Source: Pithys albifrons albifrons | Taxonomy: Eukaryota; Chordata; Aves; Passeriformes; Thamnophilidae | Assembly (NCBI RefSeq): GCF_047495875.1 | Contig: NC_092461.1 | Coordinates: forward strand, 45,091,601-45,155,600 | Direction: 5' to 3' | DNA length: 64,000 bases | Part shown: positions 37,135 through 47,187 of the stretch, in pieces | Numbering within the stretch: position 1 is the stretch's first letter | Layout: the number at the start of each line of letters is the position of its first letter | Notes under the pieces: generated by a model | The model's database searches: none | What the model was told of the DNA's origin: nothing | What the model saw: only the letters and a program-made list of their open reading frames with translations | Translations under genes and position numbers: made by a program

Positions 37135-37474
37135 TAGGGCAATTAAATGCCTCCCTGATGCCCGATCGCTTCAGATCTCGGAAGCTAAGCAGGGTCAGGC
37201 CCCAGTTAGTACTTGGATGGGAGACTTCCTGGGAATACCGGGGGGTTGTAGGTTCTAGTCCTGAGGACTTCACTGTCACTGTCCAAGCTTGCTTGGCCAT
37301 GGCAGATGAACCTTAGGAGTTAAAAGGTGGGGCCAGTTTTGCACATGCTGTGCCTCACCTAAAAAATCCACTGTGCAGGCTCAAAGGTCACACCCATGTG
37401 GGTAGAGCCCTTCCCAAATCTTTATTTGCTAAGCCTAGCCATACATGCATACACATACATGTACATATACATAC
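37135..37474 (+). mobile_element. 5S rRNA-derived SINE with RTE tail
   Basis: In order: AGGGCAATTAAATGCC, a 5S rRNA-like segment (37157-37252), a block matching the RTE leader (37261-37401), the RTE 3' tail (about 37399-37440), and a CATA/TACA-rich end. ATGTAGACAAT (37124-37134) and ATGTAGGCAAT (37475-37485) are the target duplication, with one mismatch. Compared with the copy at 41974-42326 it lacks the tRNA head. It was probably transcribed by RNA polymerase III and moved by the RTE enzyme (inference from the shared tail). Confidence 0.9.
37157..37252 (+). repeat. 5S rRNA-derived portion of SINE
   Basis: Closely follows vertebrate 5S rRNA from about base 27 to the 3' end: CTCGGAAGCTAAGCAGGGTC (box A region), TTAGTACTTGGATGGGAGAC (intermediate element and box C) and GGGAATACCGG. 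The internal promoter boxes look largely intact. It is not a 5S gene: the 5' quarter is missing and it continues directly into SINE sequence. Confidence 0.92.
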
Positions 37475-37874
37475 ATGTAGGCAATGATAGATGAGTTCTA
37501 TATTTCTCTGTCTACTTGAGAAGCAGTGAGACTACATTTTCCCTTCCCAGTTAAAAAAAAAGCAAACAACAAAACAACCACAAACCAAACCAAACTAAAT
37601 CAACCAACCAAAAAACCCAACCCTCCCCCCCAACCCACAAACCTAAAAATCATTAATCAAAAGTAAATAATGGAAATATATATATATGTATGTAAAGAGT
37701 ACCTTGTTTTGTTAGGTGAGACAGACACATCCAATTCCACATATCAGCTGCTGATGTCCTTCTAAAAGGAACTTCAACCTGTGTCTCTTAGTCTATAGCC
37801 TAATCTTACAGTATGGTCATTGCTGGTCTTTGAACTACATACCAAGATAACCAGGCTCAGGACTAGGGTTGATC
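37475..37874. repeat. Low-complexity region: A/C tract and TA repeat
   Basis: 37553-37650 is nearly all A and C on plus (CAAACAACAAAACAACCACA and similar). About 37677-37692 is a short TA repeat. The remainder is unique. Confidence 0.7.
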
Positions 37875-38408
37875 AGGTTTTCTCCACACAAAATCACCAC
37901 TATTCCCTAAGACCTTTTTCAGAGTGCTATCCTCAACACATTCATTGCCCAGTCTGTATTGATAGTTGGAATTGATTGTTCTGACCCAGGTGTAGGATCT
38001 TGCACTTGGCCTTTTTGAACTTCATGGGGTTCACATTTGCCCATTTCCCAGGCTTGTCCAGTTCCAGCTGGATACTATCACTTTCTTTAAGCACATTGAC
38101 TGCACTACTTAGCTCAAGCAAACTTGCTGAAAGTATGCTCAATCCCACCATCTATGTAATGACTTACAATATTAAATAGTATTCGTCTTGATATGGACCC
38201 TTGAGGAACAATAGTATTTTTCATTTTGAGTATTTCTATTTGGACATTTCATTTGCACGATTAACTGTAACTGGGATGCGTTCATCCAGCCAATTCCTAT
38301 TCCATCAAATACTTCATTCTTCAAACCTGTATCTCTCCATTATAGTGGTAAGAATGTCATGGACAGCCATTATCATTCCAGATGACATCAGTTGCTCTTC
38401 CCTTTTCT
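37875..38408 (-). mobile_element. Old CR1 fragment, minus strand
   Basis: On minus it reads through CR1 RT, with LELDKPGKWANVNPMKFKKA in translation (a decayed CR1 motif) and GGATCTTGCACTTGGCC on plus. Near 38380-38400 ATGACATCAGTTGCTCTTC matches the CR1 at 34275. More diverged than the other copies. Confidence 0.8.
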
Positions 38409-40804
38409 GCTTATGCTGTTCACTCCATTGTAGAAGTGATGTATGGTGGAGAAATACAGGCTTGATATGAAAGCACAGTCCTTGAAAAATGCGGGAACAG
38501 GATTCAGCATAGAGTACAGGCATGGGAAGTAAGTTTTTCACTAGATACCCCTTGGCTTTTAAAAAACTTATCCTTGAGCAGTTAAAGAAATGCAGGCCTA
38601 GAGTTGGACAAAACTACCTCTGAGGGCAACAAAGAGAACAGACAACACATGCTAACGTGTATAAAAAGCAGTATATATATGGCTGATTTGAAAGTAACTT
38701 GGAGCAGCAGGCCGCTGAAGAAAGATCATAACAAACATGAAAATTACTCCTACGGTACTGGAGACATAGGATGAAGAAACTGTCAACATGAACGTCATAT
38801 CTTTCAGTCTTGGGAAAATACCTTAGAAGCTAACAATTCCCTATAACACTCCATCCCACAGGTCAACAACAGGAAAAACTTAGGGTACAGGAGCAGGGGA
38901 AGGGTAAGTATAACAAAACAAGAAGTAAAACATGAGAAATTATTTACCAATTTTAAGTGTATTAGTATTTTTTATTTTATTGTAATAATTATTCTGCTAA
39001 GAATTATTAGATACCAAATACAGCAACAGTAAGGTATTTGCCATATATATATGTAAAATGGTCTTTGCCCATAAACAAGATTTTGAGGGTAGCAACCTAT
39101 GAATTTCTCATCCTGGCATTGAAATTTTTGGGGATGTTTTTAGAGAATTTTTTCAGCATGTCTGTTCCTTACAAGGTGCATAATCATAGTAGAAAGTCTG
39201 GGAGTGAGAGAGTGGCTGGATAGGTCAGGAATGCAGGGAAGAATAGCTTTGTTGTTTTCAGGAGGGAGAACCAACACACATTCTGTAGAGATATTAGATA
39301 GCTATATAAAGATTTTTCAGGGATAATTTAACTTGTGCCAGAAAAACAAGTTGACTACATATATTCAGTGAGTTTCTTTCTGAAATGAGTTTAGCTGTAT
39401 ACTATGTCACTCCACAGTGTGTGAACTGGAGTTACTCTTGATTTACACTGTGGTAGCTGAGATTACAGTTTGCTCCAGTGCTTAAAGCAAACATTTAAAA
39501 GGAGCTAAACATACAGGAATAGATTCAAGTGACATCCAAAATATCATCAATGTTATGGAACTGGAAAAAGCAACAGTTAGAAAGCCCAGTGAAGCAATAA
39601 TAAACTGGGACTTGACATTCCTCCCTTGTCTCCAGGCTGTTGGCTTGTGCAGTACAAAGCACTAACTGTCCATTCACTGAATTTTGTCAGTCTGATTATC
39701 TTTTTCACCTGCAGGGACTATCCAGTGTAACAAGGCCTTAGAAAAAGATCACCATTATTTTAGCCTTTTAAAGTAATTGAAGAGACAGTTTCTAGATGGT
39801 TTAACCCCAGTGCCCTTTTACAAGATGAATATGTGGATGCCAGTGGGTCTCTGGAGTTCTATGTTGCTCTTTTATTCTGTAGCCATATTATAACTCAAAG
39901 ACCAAGCTCCTTGAAAAGTCATTATTTCTTTGTTCTTTTCCCTGACAATAATTTTGGTGTTCCTATTATTCCCTTCAGTCGCTGTTCCTCTCTACACTTT
40001 ATTGCACAAAATGGAAAGTATAAACACATAACACATTTCCCGGTCATCATCTAGCACGGAACATTTGTATCTGTTAAATTACACAGTCTCTGTGCCCTGC
40101 CATCAGGCTCTGCAATCTAGTCTGTAGAGCCGATCATAAATATCTTGATAGATAAAGCATTTGCCTAAAGGCCCTATTCAGAGTGGCCTTATCAGTTTCC
40201 AGTTAATGGTGATTCATTCAGGGTTCCCCAAATGACATAACTTTAGTCTAACTTTTGCCTCAGTGAGTATCTAGTTAATTTATAACATCTCCCTTCCTTA
40301 CAGATTTGAAGTAAGCTAATTGCATTTTTGTAGTGTTTACTTACCAGGACTTTGGTGTCCTGATTTCTTTGCCTACATTTTCACCTGTCTTATTTTTCTG
40401 TAGGTAACTCTATTATTGGACATCGTATGTTGTTAGGCTGAATTGAATATTTCAGCAATGCTTTCCTCAGCCAAATGAAATGAAATGGAACAGTTAATAG
40501 GTAATAGATTTTCATGTCTGCGCTATATTTTTGTGCATCTGCTGTACCCTGTCAGCTATCCTACAGATAATTTCTAAAGAACTCTAACAGCTCATAGGAT
40601 AATAGGATAGTTAAATTAGAACAAACATCAGAAAATCTGATCCCATACTTTCAATCATGGCTGTTAGCCTTCCCCTTACTTTCAACAGTGCTGTAGAATG
40701 CATTCATAGGGTGGAAAATTGTGAGTTTATAATAATTATATACACTGTTCTTTCAAATAACTTACTATTTTCTTTAATAACTGTCACTGAAAGCTAATGT
40801 CTAT
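38409..40804. other. Unique AT-rich DNA, ~2.4 kb
   Basis: Nothing recognised. Confidence 0.5.
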
Positions 40805-40809
40805 ATAAT

Positions 40810-41397
40810 TGTGGTAGTTTGGGCTTTGGTTTCAGCTAGGCCTTAGGTAGGCCTCAATTTAGCAGGCCCAAAGGATGTGACATAGATCAGATGGGACAAG
40901 CATCACCTGACTTAAGCAACCAAAGAGGTATTTCATATCATCTGATATCGTCAAGAAGTATCAAGAAGTATAAAAAGAGAGAAGTAGAGCTCCTGTCTTT
41001 TAGTCTTTGCCTTAGACCCATAAGGACGCACTGCCCTGCCTCTACTGAGATTAGGCCTTGCTGCCATCCCCTGTGTTACCTAAAAAGGTGAACATTTTCT
41101 TGTTTTCTTGCTGAGAGTTTTCTCTGGAAGAGTTTTTGAAAAGTTTTGTGGAGTTAGGTAGCTGGAATCTGTATTATTTGCTTGGGTGAGACAGTAGCTA
41201 TTGTTGCTACCTTGTTTTTTTCTAACATTTGCATATATATGTATTATTTGATATTCTGTTTTTAATTGTCTTTCTTTTGTATAAGAAGCTTGCTACTTCG
41301 AGTTCTGGGGTTTCTTTCCCTCCCTCCTTTTCCCTTGGTTGGGAGAAGAACCCTTACTCCCTGTCATGGGCACTTGGCATTTTGCCAGTTCAACACA
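40810..41397 (+). mobile_element. Solo LTR, 588 bp, 5-bp TSD (ERVL-type)
   Basis: Starts TGTGGTAGTTTGGGC and ends CCAGTTCAACACA, flanked by ATAAT at 40805-40809 and 41398-41402. A TATA box (TATAAAAAG, 40969-40977) is preceded by a 10-bp tandem duplication, TCAAGAAGTA twice (40951-40970). The family differs from the LTRs at 18.8 and 36.4 kb. Confidence 0.93.
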
Positions 41398-41497
41398 ATA
41401 ATGTAATAATAGGTAGCTATTATATCCCCAAAGTTTCCCTTCTCATTATTAATGATCGCATCATTTAAATACATGCACTGATAAGTCCATTCATGAA

Positions 41498-41800
41498 CAT
41501 AGAATCAGAGAATTGTAGCATCATGAGCAGTTTGGATTGGAAGGGATCTTTCTTATAAGCTCCCTTTCAGGACTCTACTTCTGATGGGCTTTAATTAGAA
41601 AGGAGTAGAGGGGGAGGACCACCTCCCCTGACCTGCTGGCCATGCTGCTTTTGATGCAGCCCAGGATACAGTTTGCTTTCTGAGATACAAGCATGTTTCC
41701 AGCTCTTACACAATTTTTTATGCAGCAGTATCCACCTACCTGGGAACTGATCAGAAACATCAATGTCTCCTTTAGATAAATCTAATTCACCTTCTCCAGG
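41498..41800 (-). mobile_element. CR1 fragment, minus strand
   Basis: AGAATCAGAGAATTGTAGCA on plus is the reverse of the CR1 3' end. After a deletion it resumes in RT-proximal CR1 (GCTTTTGATGCAGCCCAGGA, ACCTGGGAACTGATCAG). The far boundary is uncertain. Confidence 0.75.
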
Positions 41801-41973
41801 ACTCAGGAAAGGTAACTTACAACTCTTTGGAGCCTACTAAACATATTTGAATGAACTGTTCCACCTTTGTCTTGTTCTCTTCTGCATTCGAAAGGTCCTT
41901 TATAATCCTTAGAAGTCTAAGTTGTGCAACTTCAGTGTCCTTTTGCAGATTATCCGAGATGCATTCAAATCAT

Positions 41974-42326
41974 GTATGTATGGCCAAACTTTGCGAATGA
42001 TGATTTGGAAAGGGCTCTCCCCACGTGGGTGTGCCCTTCGAACCTGTGCAGTGGATTTTTTAGGTGAGGCACAGCACGCGCAGAACTGACCCCACCATTT
42101 CAGTCCTGAGGTCTATCTGCAACGGCCGAGTGAGCTTGGACAGTGACAGTGAAGTCCTCAGGACTGTCCACAGCACCCGGTACTAACCGGGGCTGACCCC
42201 GAGATCTGACGGGATCGGATGGCAGGGAGGCATTTAACTGCCCGGTACGGTCTTCACTGAGACTCGAACTCAGGATCTTGTGATCCAGAGTCCGGAGTGC
42301 TCACCATTACACCACGGGACCGCCCT
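41974..42326 (-). mobile_element. Full-length chimeric SINE: tRNA + 5S rRNA + RTE leader + RTE tail
   Basis: Flanked by perfect 11-bp duplications ATTCAAATCAT (41963-41973 and 42327-42337). Minus-strand order: AGGGC; a tRNA-like 73-bp head (42321-42249); CCGGGCAGTTAAATGCC; a shortened 5S rRNA segment (about 42224-42165); an RTE-leader block; the RTE 3' tail (GAGAGCCCTTTCCAAATC); and CATACATAC. The 11-bp duplication fits target-primed insertion. Two fused Pol III promoters (tRNA A/B boxes and 5S boxes) are unusual, and the 5S part lacks its middle. Confidence 0.93.
42249..42321 (-). repeat. tRNA-Gln-like head of SINE
   Basis: On minus it starts GGTCCCGTGGTGTAATGGTG (box A, TGGTGTAATGG), has GGACTCTGGATC around the anticodon region and GAGTTCGAGTC as box B, and ends GAAGACC. 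By eye the closest match is tRNA-Gln(CUG). The acceptor and anticodon stems carry mismatches and the sequence continues into SINE body, so this is not a tRNA gene. Confidence 0.88.
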
Positions 42327-42342
42327 ATTCAAATCATAGTTT

Positions 42343-42664
42343 CAGGAAAATGATGCTGAATGCCTTATTTTAAAGACAAAAAAGGCTGCAGAAGTGACTG
42401 ACCATATAAGAATAGTATTCACAGACAATTTCACTAGGAAAAACCTGCAGTTGCATAGGCTTAGATTACACTTCTTTTTAAACATTCTGAATTGCTAATG
42501 AAATTTTTTAGCAGCAGTACTACTCAGGTTTTGCAGTGATACGTCAATGTATGTTCCACACAGAATATGATAGATAACCTACAAAGTTGAATGTCTTGAG
42601 TTTAGAGAAACTAAACTGTTGGTACAGAAAAATTAAAGGTGATCAATTCAGTCTACATGGACCC
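42343..42664. other. Unique DNA
   Basis: Nothing recognised. Confidence 0.5.
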
Positions 42665-43030
42665 TGTAAGACTGAAGCAGCCACCAGCTAAGAGTAAACA
42701 AGGCCACAGTTGCTGTTGACTGGTAAATGAGAAATCACTCCCTGGGTGTCCTCAGCAATTCCCCAGAAGTTTCTCATGAGAACTCTCCAAGTTTCCCACT
42801 GGACTTCAGAGATGTACCTGAAAACACTTAGGATGAGTTCATCTAAACCTTAGACTAGTGAGATATGGGTTATAACCAATTAGAATTTGTAGTTTGATGG
42901 TGTGAGATTCAATTTAGCCAATAGAATGTAGTCTTAACCCTATATAAACCATGTACAGTGTGTAATAAGGGGTCTTTCACCTTAAACCACAGCGGCTTGT
43001 CGTGTGAAGTCCTTTTCTTCCTCCCATAAC
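42665..43030 (+). mobile_element. Probable solo LTR, family unknown
   Basis: LTR-like promoter layout: two CCAAT boxes (AACCAATTAG near 42878, TTAGCCAATAG near 42916), TATA (CTATATAAACC near 42941), an AATAAG polyadenylation-like signal (42964), then GTCTTTCACCTTAAACCACA. This resembles the R/U5 start of avian ERV1/ERVK LTRs. Ends are not defined (proposed start TGTAAGACTG) and no TSD was found. Confidence 0.45.
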
Positions 43031-43452
43031 TGTTTACTTTACTAAACAATCTTTTAAGTTTTCAGTGGAGAAAATGATTATATGTTAGTCTCAGTAGTGT
43101 GGATGTTTTCCTGGTTGCATCAATACTGGATTTTCTCAGACTCCTTTCTCTTTGCACAGAAGTCTTTATTCTTTTTAGCTGTTTGCAGTACACATAACAG
43201 GAAGGATACTTGATCTATGACTTCAAGCCATGTAGCTGTTACTACAGTATATTAAATAAAGCAACAATAACACTTGACCAAAGATGTGAGAGGTCAGCAT
43301 ACTAAGGGAGATGTCTCCAGTTGTGGATTGTTGCTATGGTGGATTTTAAGTTAGTTGTCAGGCAGTTTGATTCAAATTCTCTAAACCCTAAATATTTATT
43401 TGCATTAAATCCTTTAAAGCAATTTATTCTTATGTGATTTAGCTTTCGTGTT
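43031..43452. other. Unique AT-rich DNA
   Basis: Nothing recognised. Confidence 0.5.
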
Positions 43453-44231
43453 TGTCTTGGTTTGAGGGGGAAAAAAAAATGTTTACCCACAAGCGGGGGA
43501 GGGGGCCTTCTCCACAATAATCACGCCACTCTTTATCAAATTTAAGAAAAAAGGAATTTAATACAAGAAGGATAACTGTTCTTAACTGCTATATATAAAC
43601 AGACTAGTGCAAACCGCTTCCCCAACACCACAAGAGAAAGAAAAAAAAAAAACAACAACAAAACCCAGCAGGTTTTCCTCCGTGAGGAAAGTTATACTTA
43701 AGCAGTGTCAATGTCACAGCCCGGCTGGATGCAGAGTGAGTTTCCAGTCCCTCTCCAGCGAGACAGACGAGTGGTGAGCTCTCAGATGAACTCTGTGTCT
43801 CTTGTCCCGGATGAAGGAAAAAGAAAGCTGAAAGTGGGGAACCACCACATGTCCTGCAAAAGCAGCTGCACACCTCTCTCTCCCGGGTCACTGCCCCAGC
43901 TGGGGCGGGCAGGCTGTGACAGTGCAGGCGGTGGTGAGACTGGAATGGAGGCCAGGATCCCAGATGCAGGAACCAGGAGAAACAGCCGCGGCGAGGAGAA
44001 AAACAGCGTCTCAGCCAGAAGACCTAGTAGTAGCCAGCAGAGCAGCTTCCCTCCTTGGCAGCCACCGCTCCTTCGTTCCGAGCTAAAAATGGAAAAATGT
44101 CCCCAAAACCAAAAGAGACAAACCTGCTCCCACCCAAGTGATCAGCAGTTAACTACTTCTTTTTGTTAACTGCTGGCATAGGCAGTTAGTGGCAGGGGAG
44201 AGAATTTACATAATCATCCCAAACTACAACA
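43453..44231 (-). mobile_element. Solo LTR, 779 bp (same family as partial ERV at 27 kb)
   Basis: On minus it starts TGTTGTAGTTTGGG and ends CCTCAAACCAAGACA. TATATATA lies near 43591 and GTATTAAATTCC near 43560 is a likely polyadenylation region. The first ~440 bp match the LTR portion at 27140-27583, while the CAAACCAAGACA end matches the 18.8-kb family. Flanks GTGTT and GCATT agree at three of five bases, so the TSD is degraded or edges are off. Open frames inside are not genes. Confidence 0.88.
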
Positions 44232-46554
44232 GCATTGCAAGAATAAATCATATCTGGCCTTTTTTTTCAAAAGACACGTGCAACTGGGACAAGTTTTAGC
44301 ATACTTAGTGTCCGAATGGCTCTTTTCTTTCAACCAATTAAGCAAATAATTTAACTTAACTAAAACCTCCAAACAGAACAAAATAAAATTGTTTGAAAAA
44401 AACAACTGAAAGTCCTGCTACAATGAAGAAATTTCATGAAAATAGTGTAGAAAATCATGTTGAGGAGAAGGAGATGTCTCTTTTGACTAGACAGGTAGGC
44501 AGCTAATCTAGTAATTCATTATTCATTTTCACCTAGATAGGAATCCAACACTAGATACCAACAGACAAAAAAACCCAAAAAACCAAACCAGAACGAAATC
44601 CCAACAAACAAACAAATCTCACCCCAAAACAGAAAAACCCAAACAACTAAAAACAAAATAACAAACCAACCAAAGAAACAAAACCCCAACCCAAAACAAC
44701 AAGGAAACCATCAAAAAACAACCAACCAAAACAAAACAAGAAAACCAATCCAAAACCACCAACCCACTCTTGCTTGAGAAACTGGTCACATGAAGAAACA
44801 GATATGTACATCCTCATGTATTTCTGATCATGTCTCAAAACACATCTTTTCCAGCTAACTTATTACACCTATTCTAGAACTGCTAATGAAAAAAAAACAA
44901 CAAACTAAACAACTTTATAATACTCTATTATAGAGAAATCTACAAATATTAAAAACACAAGCAAACACACACACAAAGAACTGCACTTGACCTTATCACA
45001 AGTTCGTGATTGTATAAATACTTTAAATATTTTGCACTTCTTTAATTTTCCTCAGGGGTAGAGTCCTCCTGTGGTTATTAGTGCTAGGACTTTATTTTCC
45101 TTTTTAATTTACACAGGGATACTTCTGTTAATTTAAAAGAACACAGTAAAAGACCGAGGAAGTAATGAAAAGCACAACACAACTGCACAACAAAGACTGA
45201 AGTACGTCATGTGTATGCCAATAATGAGGAACATCCAGTCATTCAGATTTCACTATTTTGATACTGTCATAGTAGAAGCTGATGCAACCCTTCTGACCAG
45301 TCTTTTAAGGTTGAAGCTGTTGATATTGTAGTCATCTGTTATAGACCACACATAAAACCTCTTTTCATATGTCCTATTCTAAAATGATCTTGACTAGATT
45401 CTTTCAAAAGACAAAAAACCACCTCTTTCACTGGTACTTTTCCTCTCTTTTTCTGGTACATAAAGAATGTAAGTTCACACCTATGAGTTTCCAGCAACAG
45501 AACTACATTTTCTCTGTGATATTTTGAGCACAAATAACTGTTTTCTCACCATAGTTCCTTTAGCATCAGCAAACTTCCATTCCTGATTTTTCCCTCTAAC
45601 AGTGTGAGTATTTTGTTATTTATATCCACATATAACTATGAAATCCTAAAGGTAAGGAAGTCTTTTTACCTGCATCACTGAATGGCTAAAACTATGTGCT
45701 ATTAAAATAGCAAAGAACATTGGAAAATTAAAAATGACCAATTAATCCTGGGATTTTAACTAATTTATTAAGCCTAATTATATTTCTGATATAAAAGACT
45801 AATTTACTTTTATTTTTCCAAAAATGTGGAAAATTTGCATCAGTCAAGGAAAATAAAGAATGATGTGGTATTAATATCATGATATTTACATAAGGAAAAG
45901 AAGCAAAGAGATGCAATTAGGAAATGGAAAACTGAACCTGCTAATAGAATTCCAACTGAAAAGATCTATGTCTGAGAAAATGTCTCAAGAGGAGCAGTAA
46001 AGTCCAGTCAGTCAAGATACATAAAGCTAGAATCTGTAAACAGGGAGCTCAAAAAAATATTGGGCAAAACTCAAAGAAAGATGACAAGAATCTGGTTTAT
46101 GGGTTTCTTAATTGACTCATATCACTTAAATAAATATTGCTACTCTACTTGATCACCAAATTCTGTATGGCATTTAGATAAAGGATCAACTGCAGAGGCT
46201 ATATTGTGGATTGCAGAGCTTGACATATAAATTTTTTCCCTATTTACATACAGATAGTGTGTAAGTAGCAGGAATTGCTTCTGGTTTTTAAAAAAGTCTC
46301 AATACATATATATCACAGTCGTAGTCAGTTACTTGTATTTAAACAATTTGCAAGTGAAATAGCTTGTCCATTACTCTTATTGTTTTAATTATTTAAAAAT
46401 ATTTCTGGACCAATAAGCTCAGCTCTGCTGACTCATTTTCAACAAAAAGATGCTCCTGTTCTGGCAAACTGGGAGCTTTATTAAGGGATTCCTTTTATGT
46501 GTTATTCACATGCATCTAGCATGCATCAGCTAAATTTCATGTTAGTTATCTAGA
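44232..46554. other. Unique AT-rich DNA with A/C tract
   Basis: 44562-44765 is almost purely A and C on plus (AACAAACAAACAAATC, CAACCAACCAAAAC). The minus-strand frame through it (Phe, Gly, Leu, Val, Trp) is an artefact. The rest shows nothing recognisable. Confidence 0.6.
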
Positions 46555-46790
46555 GCCATCCAGTCATCCACCGAACCAGTCATCTCATTGTAGTGACGTA
46601 TGTAGTTGGTTAACCACAGTTTCACCTTTTTAAATCTAGATCACCTTCTTGTGTTTAATGTGTTTAGAAATGGTCTCCAGGAAGATATGCCACCACCTTC
46701 CCTGGAACTGATGCGATGCTGATCAACCTGTAGTTTGCTGACCATCCCCTCTTCCCTCTCTCCCCTTTCCCCACATACACTTCTCGAAGA
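46555..46790 (-). mobile_element. Old CR1 RT fragment, minus strand
   Basis: GTCTCCAGGAAGATATGCCA and ATCAACCTGTAGTTTGCTGA on plus are decayed reverse complements of CR1 RT sequence, the region that also appears at about 48475-48545 in the next CR1. Confidence 0.55.
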
Positions 46791-47187
46791 ATAATATTTT
46801 GTTAAATTACACTGCCTTCACATTACACCCAAAACACCAAATGAAGAAAGACAATAAAGAATTATAATATTTTAGAGCCAGAGAATATCAATAAATTCCA
46901 GGGATGGAAAAAACCTTGTGCTCTGCTCCAGATGTTTCTAACATTATAGACACAGTTTCATATTAATATTAAGGGAAATGGTCATGGGAAATGAAGCAGA
47001 TCAGCATAAATTAAAGCAGTCCTGAATTTTTCTCATAATTCTACATGGCAAAGGTCAGGTTTTTTTATTTCAAGTGAAAACAATCTGTGCATTAAGACTG
47101 GACATGTTGCAAGTCTTAATAGTAAGTCATTACCTATTGAGAAAACTCAGAAAATTTGGTGTATTTTCTGTTACTTGAAGCATTTTA

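Noticed and set aside
37157..37252. A functional 5S rRNA gene
   Set aside because: The 5' quarter of 5S is missing, it has no terminator and it continues into LINE-derived sequence between SINE target duplications.
42249..42321. A functional tRNA-Gln gene
   Set aside because: Acceptor and anticodon stems are mismatched, and it is the head of a SINE flanked by an 11-bp TSD.
43705..44169. 154-codon plus-strand frame
   Set aside because: Lies wholly inside a solo LTR in GC-rich sequence; no homology recognised.
44647..44838. Hydrophobic Phe/Gly/Leu-rich minus-strand frame
   Set aside because: Translation of an A/C-only tract, not a membrane protein.
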